NCBI GenBank assembly: GCA_030077755.1
Contig: JAQJZZ010000014.1
Location: forward strand, 1,426,001-1,490,000
Source of the DNA: Filosporella fistucella
Taxonomy: Eukaryota > Ascomycota > Leotiomycetes > Helotiales
Length of the DNA: 64,000 bases
Direction of reading: 5' to 3'
Shown: in pieces, positions 22,221-33,847 of the stretch
Numbering within the stretch: the first letter of the stretch is position 1
Layout: every line of letters begins with the position of its first letter
Notes under the pieces: model-generated
Database searches by the model: none
The model's input: the letters and a program-made list of their open reading frames with translations, nothing else
What the model was told of the DNA's origin: nothing
Program-made: the position numbers and the translations under genes

Positions 22221-23105
22221 CTATAGAGTCGCAGAGAACTTTCCCTCGATCTGAATAATCTTCTCAACCGCTTTCTTGTAGCCAGGTTCCTGCTCCAACT
22301 TCTCAATATACGCCATGAGCCTCGGATACTTCTCTTTTGTGATGCCCACCCTTCCTTGACCTGCAATAAGCGGAAAGCTCATGAGAATATCAGCGCCGGT
22401 CAGATGCTGCCCACATAGGTATTGGCCTCCATTTGGTGAAGAAGCGAGTTGAGATTCAAGGAAATCAAAATTGGTTTTTAAATTGGGGTCAACAAAGCCC
22501 GTTTGGATCTTGTTGGAAACGGCGTTGGTGATAGGCTTGATGAAGAAAGGAACCGGAGAATTCTTGATTTCTAGGGCAGAAGTGAGTACATGGTAGTAAA
22601 GCGGGAAGCACGATGACACCCACGAGATGTAACAAGAGTCAAAAGAAGCCATGTCATCAGACTCCCTTCTGCGTAATGCATGTAATATCTGAAGCGCAAC
22701 CACTCCTCAGATTCTTCTCCAATCTTGCCATGTTGGCCATCCCTATAACGTTTGGGCAATAGGGTGCTTCCATTGGAGAAATGATCCAATAGGTATTCAA
22801 TGATGAAAGCGCTTTCGGCAATTACAACAGAATCCTGGGCACCAGGAGGAGTGACAGATATCACAGGCGACTTCCCCAATGAGTGGACTTTCTTGAGCTC
22901 TTGTGGCGCCAGATGAGTCTTAGGGTCTCGGTGGAAAATTTCGAGCTCATAGGGAATTTTCAATTCTTCTAAAAGCCAGAGTATACGTTGAGATCGGGAT
23001 TGCTCAAGCCTGAAACGGTCAATTGGGGATCAATCTAGATAAGGTATGCTTGTAGACTGACCAGTAAAGCTTCACTTTTGGCTGGTCTACAGCAGTGGAA
23101 GCCAT
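22221..23105 (-). CDS. Glutathione S-transferase
   Basis: Cytosolic GST with the N-terminal thioredoxin fold and C-terminal helical domain. Exons 23105-23062, 23009-22624 and 22570-22221 encode 259 residues. The N-terminal strand VKLYWLEQSRSQRILWLLEE carries the YWLEQSRSQR motif with the putative activating Ser. GKSPVISV and AESAFIIEYLLDHF give the cis-Pro and the glutathione-binding Glu-Ser pair. The C-terminal domain includes LTGADILMSFPL, the N-capping box region. The closest overall style is the fungal Gtt1-like class. The second intron has three nearby GT donors; the one chosen gives a 53-base intron and the family-like join TSQIKNSPVPFFIKPI. Divergent from the NDUFB4-like gene, with 353 bases between starts. 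Confidence 0.9.
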
Positions 23106-23458
23106 TTCAACGCGATTAGAATATTATTTGAGATAAGAAAACTTGAGAATTTCAGTGGAAGTGTTGGAATTTAAGGAAATGGAGAGACTCAAACTTAAAA
23201 GTAAAACATCCTGCTCAGATAATTGCCCCAATTAATGACAGAAGTGTAAGTGCACCTCGGCCTCGGCTGCTGCTGCAAAGTTTCGTACCTACTAGTATAC
23301 GATGGGACAGACTAGCAGGTGATCCCAGCATCCAGATCCAGCACTGAGAGAGAATTGTCGCTTATCTTGGCACCGTGAGCCGACGTCGAACCTCAATTCT
23401 TATAGCTCCTGACCACAAGTATCAGACTCAATCGCGGCGAGCGCCAATACAATTCATC

Positions 23459-23854
23459 ATGGCGGGCCATCACAATCACCGTAAGCTTAAAGGCTCACTT
23501 CAATTGAAATATCATGGCTGACAATCATTCGCAGCACTCGCGCTGGACCCAGCGTTGGTCAAATACAATAGTACGGCAGCTTCCCCTCCAATATCGATCT
23601 CGTCTCGACCGACAAACAGGAACTAATTGAACATAGACATGTGGATCAATCGAGCCAAATACTTCAGGTGGACAGGTAGAACTGCGAGAATTACATTCGC
23701 ATACGTTGTTGCGTTCCCTGCCTTTATTGGATTCCTGGCCTACAATACCGATGTGAGCGATTGCAATACCTGTCCGGAGCCAACAATTAACATGCGGCAG
23801 GGGAAATGGAATATGAGAGGAAAGCGAAGAGGAGATACGATTGTGGAGTTCTAG
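23459..23854 (+). CDS. NADH:ubiquinone oxidoreductase NDUFB4-like subunit
   Basis: Accessory subunit of mitochondrial complex I in the inner membrane. Four exons (23459-23480, 23535-23570, 23637-23752, 23801-23854) encode 75 residues. The protein begins MAGHHNHPLALDPALVKYNN, has RAKYFRWTGRTARITFAYV leading into a single membrane segment (VVAFPAFIGFLAYN), and ends GKWNMRGKRRGDTIVEF. This matches the small fungal NDUFB4/B15-type subunit in order and length. The first exon is only 22 bases long. All introns are 48-66 bases with GT-AG ends. Confidence 0.88.
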
Positions 23855-24129
23855 ATGGATACGTGGGCAGTACCGGGCGAAGGCGTGTACATAGATGGGA
23901 ATGAACTGGAATACCACCGAACGAGCGAACTCCTTCATCTTAGGTGAAAACAAGCCCGCATATATCGTCATCTTCCTTGATTGCTCTTCTAGCGATTCTT
24001 ATGTTGGCCGATGTTCATGATCACTTAAAGACCATTTATTTCAGCAAGATATGCATGTAGAGCAGTTATTATCATATTCACATGTACAGATTTCGATTCT
24101 ATGGCATATTGGTATCATTGTGGTATCCT

Positions 24130-24948
24130 TTAGTATCTGCCTCTGCCACGGCCAAAGCCACCACTGGATCCCCTTCCCATGCCACCTCCTGCTGGACCGT
24201 CTGGGACTCTCTCACCTCTTCGCCATTCTCCAGCCGGAACAAATCCCTGGCCGAAATTTCCTCCGCCTCTGAAACCTCCTCGACCCCTCGATCCACCGAA
24301 GCCGTTTTCTCTTGGTCCCATACCCCTACCACCGAAATCTCCCCTCGATCCTTGATAGCCACCCCGCGTTGGTCCAGCAGGTGGAGGTGCGACACTTCCA
24401 TTGTCCATTGGCATTGTAATGGCGCAAGAAATGTAATCGCCTATCACGAATCTCGCATCCTGCAATGTTTTATCCGGATCTCCTCCCAAAGGTCCAGCCA
24501 TTTGTCCACCCTTCACAATTGCAGCCTCCTCTTCGTCAGGCAAAATACCAGGTCCGCCATCGCCAATGACTATGCTTCCCAATTCCTTAGTCATGTATCT
24601 TCCAGCCCCAGAAGGAGGGCCATTGCTGCGCGTATCGGGAAATATGAGTCGAAATGAGAGGCGCGTACCGATAGCTGGATCGGGCAAGATGGACGGTAAT
24701 GCGGATGTGAGGAGGTGCGAAAGTTCACGAAGGGTACACGTCGGCCACGTATAGATTTGAAGGTGAGGGGGTAGATCAGCAGGATTTGAAAACTCTTCGA
24801 GTCTGGCTAGTAATTAGTATCGTGAGACAGTTTACGTGGGGCGAGGCTGCATGTACCTGTTGAATGCGCCAATTCTGTAAAAGAGCTTCAAATAGAAAGG
24901 CGTCGTTGTCTGACGGTCGACCCTACTAGAGGGAGAAGCCATGCTCAT
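24130..24948 (-). CDS. SAP18-like histone deacetylase/splicing-complex subunit
   Basis: Homologue of Sin3-associated polypeptide 18, a ubiquitin-like-fold protein found in Sin3-HDAC and ASAP (exon-junction) complexes. Exons 24948-24857 and 24802-24130 give 254 residues. The family order is clear: VDRQTTTPFYLKLFYR, RLEEFSNPADLPPHLQIYTW, CTLRELSHLLTS, RLSFRLIFPD, RYMTKELGSIVIG, and FVIGDYISCAITMP. An acidic insert (LPDEEEAAIVKGG) precedes the last strand, as in other fungi. The final 90 residues are an RGG-rich tail (GRGRGRY at the end), suggesting RNA binding. A second ATG two codons later is an equally possible start. Divergent from PRP18, so two RNA-processing genes may share 425 bases of promoter. 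Confidence 0.92.
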
Positions 24949-25373
24949 GTAGATGGACTTGAAAATTATTGAGTTTCCAAGCTATTCAACCATAATGGAT
25001 TGACACAGAAGCCAGTGAAGCTCCGGCGCAAGGAGTTCGTGAAAGCGTCGGGAAGTGCTGGTTTACAAGAACAAACTCGCCAAGGATTTCGATGTTTGCT
25101 CAAGGCTCGCCTTCTTCATATATTACTGTAGGTAGGTACGTATCATCAGCCTTTGTGCCGGTGCCTACCCTTACTTGAACACCACTTGCCGAGCTAAGCT
25201 CTAAGGTATCTAGCATCAGCGAAACAAGGCTACGATTTTTGCGATATCGTTATCGATATTTCTACAAATGTAACATTGTGAACCAAGAGTTTCCCACAAC
25301 CTCGGGCCAATGGACATCTCTTCATAGTACACATCTAACCTCCATTCTCTGCTTGAGCAAGAAAACAGTCAAT
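24949..25373. promoter_or_regulatory. Shared divergent promoter region SAP18/PRP18
   Basis: The only sequence between the start codons of SAP18 (-) and PRP18 (+); it must hold both 5' untranslated regions and core promoters. No specific binding site identified. Confidence 0.5.
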
Positions 25374-26456
25374 ATGGATTTCGCGTCACTGATGGCCAAG
25401 GAGATAGCCAAATCGCGCTCGAATAATTCCGTTGCGGAACCTGAACCCTCGAAGAAATTTATGAAGCGCGCTGATGTGGAGGCCGAACGGCAAAAGAAGT
25501 ACCGCACCGAGCAACGAGCTCTCGCGGAGGAAAGGAACTCAAAACTCGCACAGAAACGGAAGCGGGAAGATGAGGAGGCTGAGGCACATCGAGCGCGAGA
25601 AGAGAAGCGGAGGAATCTGGCTGAAGAATCGAGAAGGCGGAGAGAGGAACGTGAAGCAGAAGAAGACAAGGCGCAAAGGAAGAGACTTGGCCTTCCAGAG
25701 TTAGTAAAGGAAGTTAGTGAAGAAGTGGAGGACGACGACATAAAAGATGATGAATTAGTTGAGAAGTTGAGGGCGATGGGCCACCCTGCGAAATTGTTTG
25801 GAGAGAGTCACAAACATAGACTACGGAGATTCCGAAAGTTAGGAATCGTCATGACGACCGGACCTATACCAACCTCTCTGGAGTTAGTGAATGAGAAGGA
25901 GATGAAAGTTGATAAAGTTCCAGACGATGAGGCCGGCAAGAAATTCTTGTTCAGGCAGTTGGCGTCGTACTTCACTATGATCCTTCAAGAATGGGAGGCT
26001 GCTTTAGATAAGGAGAAAAGGGATACCTTTGCGAGCAAATCGGCATATAATGCTATGGTCCAAAGTAAGGAGAATATGACGCCTGTAAGCTGAGCTAAGT
26101 TCTACTCTAAACCTAAAACTAACAGTCTACAGCTCTTCCGGAAATTTGAAAAGGGGGATCTAGATGAGGGTGTCTTAGAACCTATCGTCGAGATCGTTAA
26201 GGCCGCCCAAGAACGACGTTATGTGGATGCTAACGATGGCTATTTACGTCTGAGTATTGGCAAAGCTGCTTGGCCAATTGGTGTTACTATGGTTGGTATC
26301 CACGAGCGAAGTGCTAGAGAAAAGCTGCACGAAAGTGATAAGGGTCATGTCATGGGCGACGAGGTGACGAGAAAATTCTTACAAAGTATCAAAAGATGTT
26401 TGAGCTTTGCACAAGTTAGGTGGCCCCCAGAGGATATTAATCAGCTTATGGGTTGA
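25374..26456 (+). CDS. PRP18: Pre-mRNA splicing factor PRP18
   Basis: Second-step splicing factor associated with the U5 snRNP. Exons 25374-26084 and 26133-26456 encode 344 residues. The first 115 residues contain a highly charged coiled-coil-like Arg/Glu/Lys region. Next comes the PRP4/PRP18 motif (LRAMGHPAKLFGESHKHRLRRFRKLG), which contacts the U4/U6 or U5 particle. The C-terminal PRP18 helical-bundle domain spans SYFTMILQEW to VRWPPEDINQLMG and includes the highly conserved GNAAWPIG-type loop, here GKAAWPIGVTMVGIHERSAREK. Length and domain order are typical. The 48-base intron lies after NMTP within the C-terminal domain. Confidence 0.95.
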
Positions 26457-26990
26457 GAGGGATTGAAGTTCTGGATCATCAGCATCATAACAAAACCCAG
26501 TGATCTATTTTGTATGTACTAAAACCCATGGACAAATTTTAAACTTTGCCGGTAAATGTTATCTGTTGTCTTCCAAGGACACTCGATATATCCTCATCCT
26601 CAATGAGGGAATGTTCATGTTGGCAGTTTTGAGTAATAAGCTGGGTTTCAACGGATTTGGAGGACCTCGGTATCATTTGCTATTAGAGATTTCTAGTCAA
26701 TATCGCAGTCTACACTTTCCACTGGGAAGACGCCCTGCCTGTCCTTTGCGTTAGAGCTTCTCCCCTAAACTTATAGAAATTGTTCCGCACAATGCGGTGT
26801 CACGTGTCTTCGCATTCTGATCACCTGAAGCGAAATCTTCGGCAGAAATCTTCATTTCTTGACATCACACAGGGCACAGCAACCCACGTCTTTCATTGGG
26901 ACTTCTCAGATTAGCCACTTGTAGTCCTCGAATGTATCAAGGGTTCGTTTGGAGTAGAACCCTAGACTCTGTCAGATTGCATCATATGCT
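26457..26990. other. Intergenic PRP18-RCM1
   Basis: 3' region of PRP18 followed by the promoter of the rRNA methyltransferase. No independent feature recognised. Confidence 0.5.
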
Positions 26991-28901
26991 ATGTCTCTTT
27001 ACTATGAGGCAGCCGATCTGTTGATGGCGCCAACTAACACAGGTGGCAGCTTGAAGTCAAGAATCTTTGGTAAGAAGGATCTAAAGTCGCAGCCCGCCCA
27101 AATATATGCGTTGGCGATAGAAACATGCAAATGGAGTCCAGTCTTGAAAGAAGTGGTACATTTCTCGGAGCTACTTCGACATGAACGTAAAGTAGGTTAT
27201 CTGGTCTGCATATCTTAAGCGTACTGATCTCCTTAGGTTACACCCGTACTGTCTGTCCTGCTTGTTCATGATTTGTTATTGGCTAAACGTGGTATTGCTC
27301 TCCCATCAACTCACGGACTCCGAACTTCTATTGAGCGACATAAAGGAAGGCTTCAAGCAGAATTTACCAAAGCGAGGATTCGGAGGAGATTGAGCACTCT
27401 TGAGGCTTTCAAGGAATTCATCGAGTCGGGCTCGGAGAATGAAGCTTCATCGCCTGGGACAAGTTATCCTCGTTGGGTTCGTGTCAACACCTTGAAAACT
27501 ACACTCGAAGACCAGCTTGAATCCACCTTCGCTGGTTACGAACGCGCAAAGAGTGTCCAAGAGGTCAGATACAGAGAGTCTAAGCGGGTGCTCATTGACA
27601 CAAACATTCCGAATTTGCTGGCCATATCACCAACCATTGATCTCACCAAAAGTAAAGCCTACAAAAATGGCGAGATAATTTTCCAGGACAAGGCATCCTG
27701 TTTTCCAGCTTACTTACTTGACCCACTGCCAGAGGATGGCGACTTTATTGACACCTGCTCGGCCCCGGGAAACAAGACAACACACCTGGCAGCCATACTC
27801 CTTTCACACAGCTCAGAGCCGGAAGAGTGCTCACAGACTATTCACGCCTATGAAAAGAACAAGGGAAGAGCTGAAACGCTTGAAAAGATGATCGGCCTCG
27901 CGGGTTCCCACACTTGGACCAAGATACACCCAGGTCAGGATTTCCTCCGAGCGGATCCCTCTTCCCCGGCATTCAAACACGTAGGAGCTTTACTTCTGGA
28001 TCCAAGTTGTTCGGGAAGCGGAATAATCGGTAGGGATGATATGCCTGAACTTCATCTACCAGTTTTCAAAGCGCCGACACACCAAATATCAAAAGGCCAG
28101 AAGAACGGATCGAAACCTCCAAATCCCAGTAATGAGACACGGAAACGGAAACGAGAGGAGAACGAAGCTTCCCTGGATGTGATGGTAGATGACGATGGGG
28201 AGGTGACCGCAGTGAACTCAGAGGATGAGCTGAAAGCCCGTTTAGATGCGCTATCAAAATTTCAACTAGAGCTTTTGGTGCATGCATTCCGATTTCCAGC
28301 TGCACGGAAGATTACTTACTCGACCTGCTCAATCCATGCGCAAGAAAACGAAGATGTAGTTCGGAAGGCTTTGGAGCATGAAAATGCAAAAAATGGGGGC
28401 TGGCGTATCCTTAAACGGGAAAAGCAGATTCGAGGGTTGAGGGAATGGCCAGTTCGTGGCTCGCGAAAAGCTTGTGAAGGCAGTAACGATCTCGCAGAGT
28501 CATGTATAAGAGCAAACAAGGATGATGAACATGGCACGATGGGATTCTTTCTGGCAGCTTTTGTCAGGGATTTGAATTCAGAAAAAGTGGGTGCAGCATG
28601 TCTCCGAGATGGGCGTGGTCATATTGTCCGAGATTTGATGGGCATTCCGGTAAAAACCAATGCCAAAGTCGAAGAAGGGGTACCTATGGATGGTACTGTA
28701 GAGGAAGAGGACGAATGGGGAGGATTTGGTGAGCCTGATGGTGCTGGAGAAGGTTATGGTCAACCAATGCTACCCCCTCCACCAAAAGTCGCAAAGCCCG
28801 ACAAAATCAAGGATACCAAACGACCTCATCAAATTGGGATGAAGCGTCCTCAACTAATCAAACAAGAACAGAAACGCAAGAAGGGTAAATCATCAAAATA
28901 G
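26991..28901 (+). CDS. RCM1: 25S rRNA cytosine-C5 methyltransferase (RCM1/NSUN5 class)
   Basis: Nucleolar RNA (cytosine-5) methyltransferase of the NOL1/NOP2/Sun family; yeast Rcm1 modifies 25S rRNA. Exons 26991-27191 and 27237-28901 encode 621 residues. The N-terminal MSLYYEAADLL and KVTPVLSVLLVHDLLLAKRGI fit the NSUN5 N-terminus. SAM-binding motif I is DTCSAPGNKTTH. The two catalytic Cys motifs are LLDPSCSGSG (motif IV) and TYSTCSIH (motif VI), both intact. Between them an inserted, charged stretch (about residues 360-400, KRKREENE) is typical of fungal members. The C-terminal extension is Pro/Lys-rich and ends in a basic nucleolar-type tail (KQEQKRKKGKSSK). Confidence 0.94.
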
Positions 28902-30033
28902 CAGAATTAAGACATCAGGTGATGTTGATCCTGTCCCTTGTGTTTCGATGTCCACACCGTTCTTCGTGAAATATATTCACAAAATAGTTCTGCCCACTCC
29001 TGCTGGACCACAGCACCTCCCATTTTCATGAGGATTTACTTGGTTTTTCCCTTCGATATTATCGTGATAGCTGAATGCGTACAACGAATTGTGGCAGCAG
29101 GCAGTCAATGTAGTCCAAGTGGCATAGTGTCCTGTCCGCACGGCTCGAAAAGTGCAAATACGAGACTAGATAAGATGAAACTCCACACCTTCTTTTACCT
29201 TACCTTTCCTCGTTACGTTTCTCCACTGTAAATGTCAATATTATCCCTTCCACAAATGATGTGCTGGAATCTTTCGGAGTTCCGTAGGGATCTCGGACTT
29301 TGTGGAGTTTGGGGACATAATTTTTTTATGCCTGCATAAGCTTTGACATGATGTTTTCCTTGGCTTGGGGAGTTCAGGTCTCTCAAAAAGAAACCTCATA
29401 CTCGATATCGGCAACGTTCTTGGTAGCTTAGAAATGTGTTCTGGTATTCAAGGCTGGCTAGCCGTTCTCGCTGCCAGCTTTGAAAGCTTAATTTGCCATC
29501 AAGTCGAGGTGAGGCTTTTAGATGTTGTCCAAATCGAAGGGACGGACACTAACGGATAACGGCACCATGTTTGAGGCTCTAAATATGTCAGGACGTCATA
29601 GATCGGCGCTTTTGCGCTCCGGAATCAGGTTAACGCCGTATTACTATCGGCGATTTGTGAAAGTTATGCCAAACTTATGCTGCTGAAATTGCCTACCCTC
29701 TTGCGCTTTACTGCGCCGTCCCCTCGACTGCCCTCTGATGGCACGCTAAAACTGCCAGCTAGATCTTTACCCAGCGGTGCATATTTTGATCTCTGCCGGC
29801 TTTTGATGGACTTAGGATAATCCGCACTGCCAGATAGTCCCGGCTCACTTGTTTCCAGATAAGTTATGAAATGCCCCTTCGCTGTCCATCGTGTTAGCAA
29901 TCAATTTTAAACTTTTTCATTGCGTTCTCTCTATTTATAGCCTTCTATAAGGTCCTGGTCACCTCTGTGAGTTTTGGCTTTGCGTGAATTGTAGAACCTC
30001 TATTCTTCTCTACGTTGCTCCTCCTAGACCACG
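28902..30033. other. Intergenic RCM1-MFS
   Basis: 1.1 kb without a supported gene. ORFs of 60-100 codons have no family resemblance. The last 150 bases form the leader of the MFS transporter gene. Confidence 0.5.
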
Positions 30034-32171
30034 ATGTCAACCTCATTGTCGTCGTCGTCATCCGTCACGGCCACAGAGCCACCACAAGATATTGAAGCCC
30101 AGATAACGTCGCAAGAGAAGGCTTCACATTGGGGGCTGGTATTTGACCAGACCCATGTTACCCCAGAAGTCTTAAACTGGCACTATAAAGGGTCTGGGAC
30201 TGAGAAGGATCCGTATGTCGTAGAATATATCGACAATGATCGCAGAAATCCCATGACTTTTCCCCAGTGGAAAAAATGGATGATCACCATTCTTGTAGCT
30301 TTTGTGAGTTCAGCTACTATTGTCTGTAGTTGAAGTTGCTCAAATCTACTACTTGTTGACGATTGCTCAATATCATAACTAACAAACATCAAATAGGCTA
30401 CCTTGGCAGTTGCCTTCGTGAGTTCAGCATATAGTGGTGGGATTGAACAAATCCTCAAGACATTCAATATCGGTGAAGAAGTAGCTACTCTTGGGATATC
30501 GCTCTTTGTGTTGGGATTCGCAATTGGGCCACTTCTATGGGCTCCCATGTCTGAGCTATACGGCCGCCAGGTATTATTTTTTGGAACATACGCTATGCTT
30601 ACCGTATTCAATGCTGGAGCGGCCGGATCGCAAAACATACAAACTCTATTGATTCTCCGGTTCTTTGCGGGAGCGTTTGGCTCCTCGCCACTCACGAATG
30701 CTGGAGGTGTCATTGCAGATATGTTTCCAGCATCACAACGTGGCTTGGCTATGAGTGTCTTCGCAGCGGCGCCCTTCCTTGGTCCTACAATTGGTCCTAT
30801 AGTCGGTGGTTTTCTGGGAGAAACTGAAGGTTGGCGTTGGGTTGAAGGATTGATGGCCATCTTCACGGGAGCGCTCTGGATTATCGGCTCACTTACCATC
30901 CCTGAGACTTACTCACCACTCATCCTTCGCCGCCGTGCGAAAAAGATGTCCAAAATGACTGGGAAAGTCTACAAGTCGAAACTGGAACTGGATCATGGCG
31001 CAAAAACTATCAGTCAGGAATTCAAGACCGCGTTGTCGCGACCATGGATCCTCTTATTCCGTGAGCCTATCGTCTTGCTTTTGAGTATTTATATGGCCAT
31101 TATCTATGGTACGCTCTATTTGATGTTTGGAGCTTTTCCTATCGTGTATCAACGCGAGCGGGGCTGGTCACCAGGAATTGGTGGATTGTCTTTCATTGGC
31201 GTTGCTGTTGGAATGATTATTGCTGTTCTGTACTCGATTTGGGACAACAAGCGGTACGAAAAGGTTGAAGCGCGGAACAATGGGAACGCTCCTCCGGAAG
31301 CGAGACTTCCTCCTGCGTTGCTTGGAAGTGTGTTTTTACCTATTGGGCTTTTCGTATGCTACCTTTCCCTTTGTTCCCCTTCCAGATTTTGCCGTATATC
31401 AGCTTCCGAGCAGGCTGAAGCCTGCACGCCTGATATATTGTTGGTAAGTTGCGGTGCTAATTAGGTGCAGTGGTTTGCATGGACAAATTACCCAAGCATA
31501 CATGTATGTCCTTTGTCCCCCTTTTTCGGGATTGCTGTTAAGCGAGTGCTATCTGTTCTCAGCAGACAGCGATCTCCTCGCAGTTAGGATATAAAAATTG
31601 GGCAAAACTAACTCATTGTAGTGGTCTGTTTCGATTATTGGAACGGCACCTTTCGGATTCGGAATGGTTCTGGTATTCTTGAGCATAATGAATTACCTTA
31701 TTGATGCATATGTTATATATGCAGCGTCAGTCTTGGCAGCAAACTCTGTTCTCCGTTCACTTTTTGCAGCAGCGTTCCCCTTATTCACTACCTGTATGTA
31801 TCTCACCTCTCATTCTCTAACTACAACAACTGACTAGTTTGCCTTATATAGATATGTATCAAAACCTGGGCATTCACTGGGCAAGCTCAGTCCCAGCTTT
31901 TCTTGCCCTAGCCTGTGTTCCATTCCCATTTCTGTTCTACAAGTACGGAAAGACGATCCGACTGAACTGCAAGTATGCTGCTGAAGCTGCCAAAGTGGTA
32001 GAGAAAATGAGGAGCAGAGGCGTTGGTACCACCAGGGAGGAGGAGGAAGAAGGACAAGAGGTTCCAATGGACGAGGAAAATGAGGAGAAACAAGTGGATG
32101 GTGAAAATCCCATTAAGGGACAAAATTCTGGACACGACGATAAAGATCTTGAAAAACCCAGAGATCCATGA
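30034..32171 (+). CDS. MFS transporter, DHA1 drug:H+ antiporter type
   Basis: Twelve-span major facilitator. Exons 30034-30303, 30397-31353, 31471-31503, 31622-31793 and 31852-32171 total 1752 bases, or 583 residues. The cytosolic N-terminus includes [31 protein letters not shown], a block shared by fungal DHA1 multidrug and polyamine transporters. [15 protein letters not shown] is the loop 2-3 motif A equivalent, [23 protein letters not shown] follows, and [18 protein letters not shown] is the antiporter motif C region in helix 5. Exon 3 is only 33 bases ([11 protein letters not shown]). The C-terminal tail is unusually acidic ([18 protein letters not shown]) and hydrophilic. Substrate cannot be inferred. 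No cluster of biosynthetic genes adjoins it. Confidence 0.92.
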
Positions 32172-33185
32172 GGGGCAACTTAGAGTGGTAGGTTTGGGCG
32201 ATTGGATGTTGCAGAGTCAAAATTAGCGTAGCATTTACATACCATGTCAGGATTTATAGCATAGCATTTGTGTAGCGTGTATAGATTTAGAATTCTAAAA
32301 CAGCGAGCGTTGATAGAAACTGAATACATAATTTCAACTTGTCATAGAAATGCTAATCCCACAGTCATCCAATCACGTCTTTACCATATTGCTATCTGTC
32401 CCAGCTAGTAGTGATTAAGCACTATTACGATATTTTGAAGCGATAGGATTAGCCAGAGTTGTAATTTAATGGTCTCAGGTTATGAGATATCATAAAGATT
32501 TTGTGTCTTACAAGAGCTTTCATTCTACGAAGCTAAGAACTTTGGAGATGGCTGTAGAGTTATTGTGAGGTTAAATATACCTGAAAGATCTCGCGATATA
32601 GTCCTACTAGATGTTGTTTGACAGGGTTAGGCCACTATCGGACATTTGGGAGGGCGAATTGACTATAATTACCTTATCCTAGAAATTCTCAATTGTCTCA
32701 AGAATTAAGAAAAGGAATCTCACGAGAGAGATTTTGTCACTTGACAAGGCCTGGTATCACTTGTCGCTATTGGAACACTCAGTGCACAACAATATCCAGA
32801 AAGCCAACACTCTTTAGCGTGCAACAGGCCAATAGAGACATTATCGGTTGAACATGTTGCACAAAGTCTTTTAGTATCAGGACATTGAAATTTTCGATAT
32901 TTCAAGGTACTTCCATTGTCCTCAGCCTCAATAGTTAATTGCGCCAAGCATAGATAGGACCATGTAGCCCAACCGTGATTGTAATTTATTGTCACTTGAC
33001 CGACGGCAATCCAAAATACATAAATTCACCTAGAAATACATGTCTCATATCGTCCATGGAAGCGTAGTTAAATTTCCATTCCCAAAATGCATTGCTCGTT
33101 TTCATACACACATTTCAATCCCAACTCCATGCATATCTAGGTATCAATCAACCACCCCTCTATCCCAAATTTCAATTTCTCTGAA
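32172..33185. other. AT-rich convergent intergenic region
   Basis: 1 kb between the 3' ends of the MFS gene (+) and the PAR32-like gene (-). A/T-rich with no supported gene or repeat. Confidence 0.5.
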
Positions 33186-33847
33186 TCACTTCATGTCGTT
33201 CATCTCCCATGCTCCCCCAATGCCCCCATAAGCCTTTGGTGGTTTAGATAACCCAGCCTCGACGTCTCTCTCCACATTCCTCTCCATCTCAACTCTCAAT
33301 TTTTCTTCCTCGTCCTTCCTAGCTCTCTCCTCCGCCTCGAAATCAACATAATTGCCCGCTCCCCCTCTACCTCCCCTATAGGTTGGCTTTGAGCCCCCTA
33401 GTACCCTCTTCGAGAGCCCAATTGAGCTTGTCGTCTCCGCGGCAGTGGAAGTAGGGTTCTCGGATCCCTCTTGAGCGAGTCCCTGATCTTTCAGCTCTTT
33501 GGGTTGAAACCAGTTGCCTGCGCCGCCACGGCCGGCATGTTGATATTCTGGGAGAGGTTTCGAGGCAGATATGGCATGTGCGAGGGCTTCAGTAGGTGCG
33601 TCTTGAGCTTCGATGTCAGCCTGGCGGGGTTAGCTTTGAGGCACATAGACAAGGCAATCAGATAGTAATTGAGTAGAAGTGAGATAATAGTAATGTACAC
33701 AGGCAGAATGAGATTGTGATATTTTCGGTTCGGAAAGTTTAGAAGAAAGGGGGAACATACAGTGGCAGCTTTAGAGACATCCTCGATATCCTTTTTGCTG
33801 TAGAAATTGCCCGCTCCACCACGACCGACTTTCTTGTATGCTTCCAT
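33186..33847 (-). CDS. PAR32/DUF3602-family phosphoprotein
   Basis: Small hydrophilic fungal protein with repeated GRGGAGN motifs, as in yeast Par32, which links nitrogen supply and TORC1 to ammonium transporter control. Exons 33847-33761 and 33620-33186, separated by a 140-base intron, encode 173 residues. Three copies are visible: VGRGGAGNFYSKKD (residue 7), HAGRGGAGNWFQPK and GGRGGAGNYVDFEAEERARK. A degenerate fourth, GGIGGAWEMNDMK, forms the C-terminus. The start MEAYKKVGRGGAGN matches the expected beginning; the frame stays open upstream to an ATG at 33943, which would add 32 residues and is less likely. Function in this organism is inferred from the family only. Confidence 0.85.
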
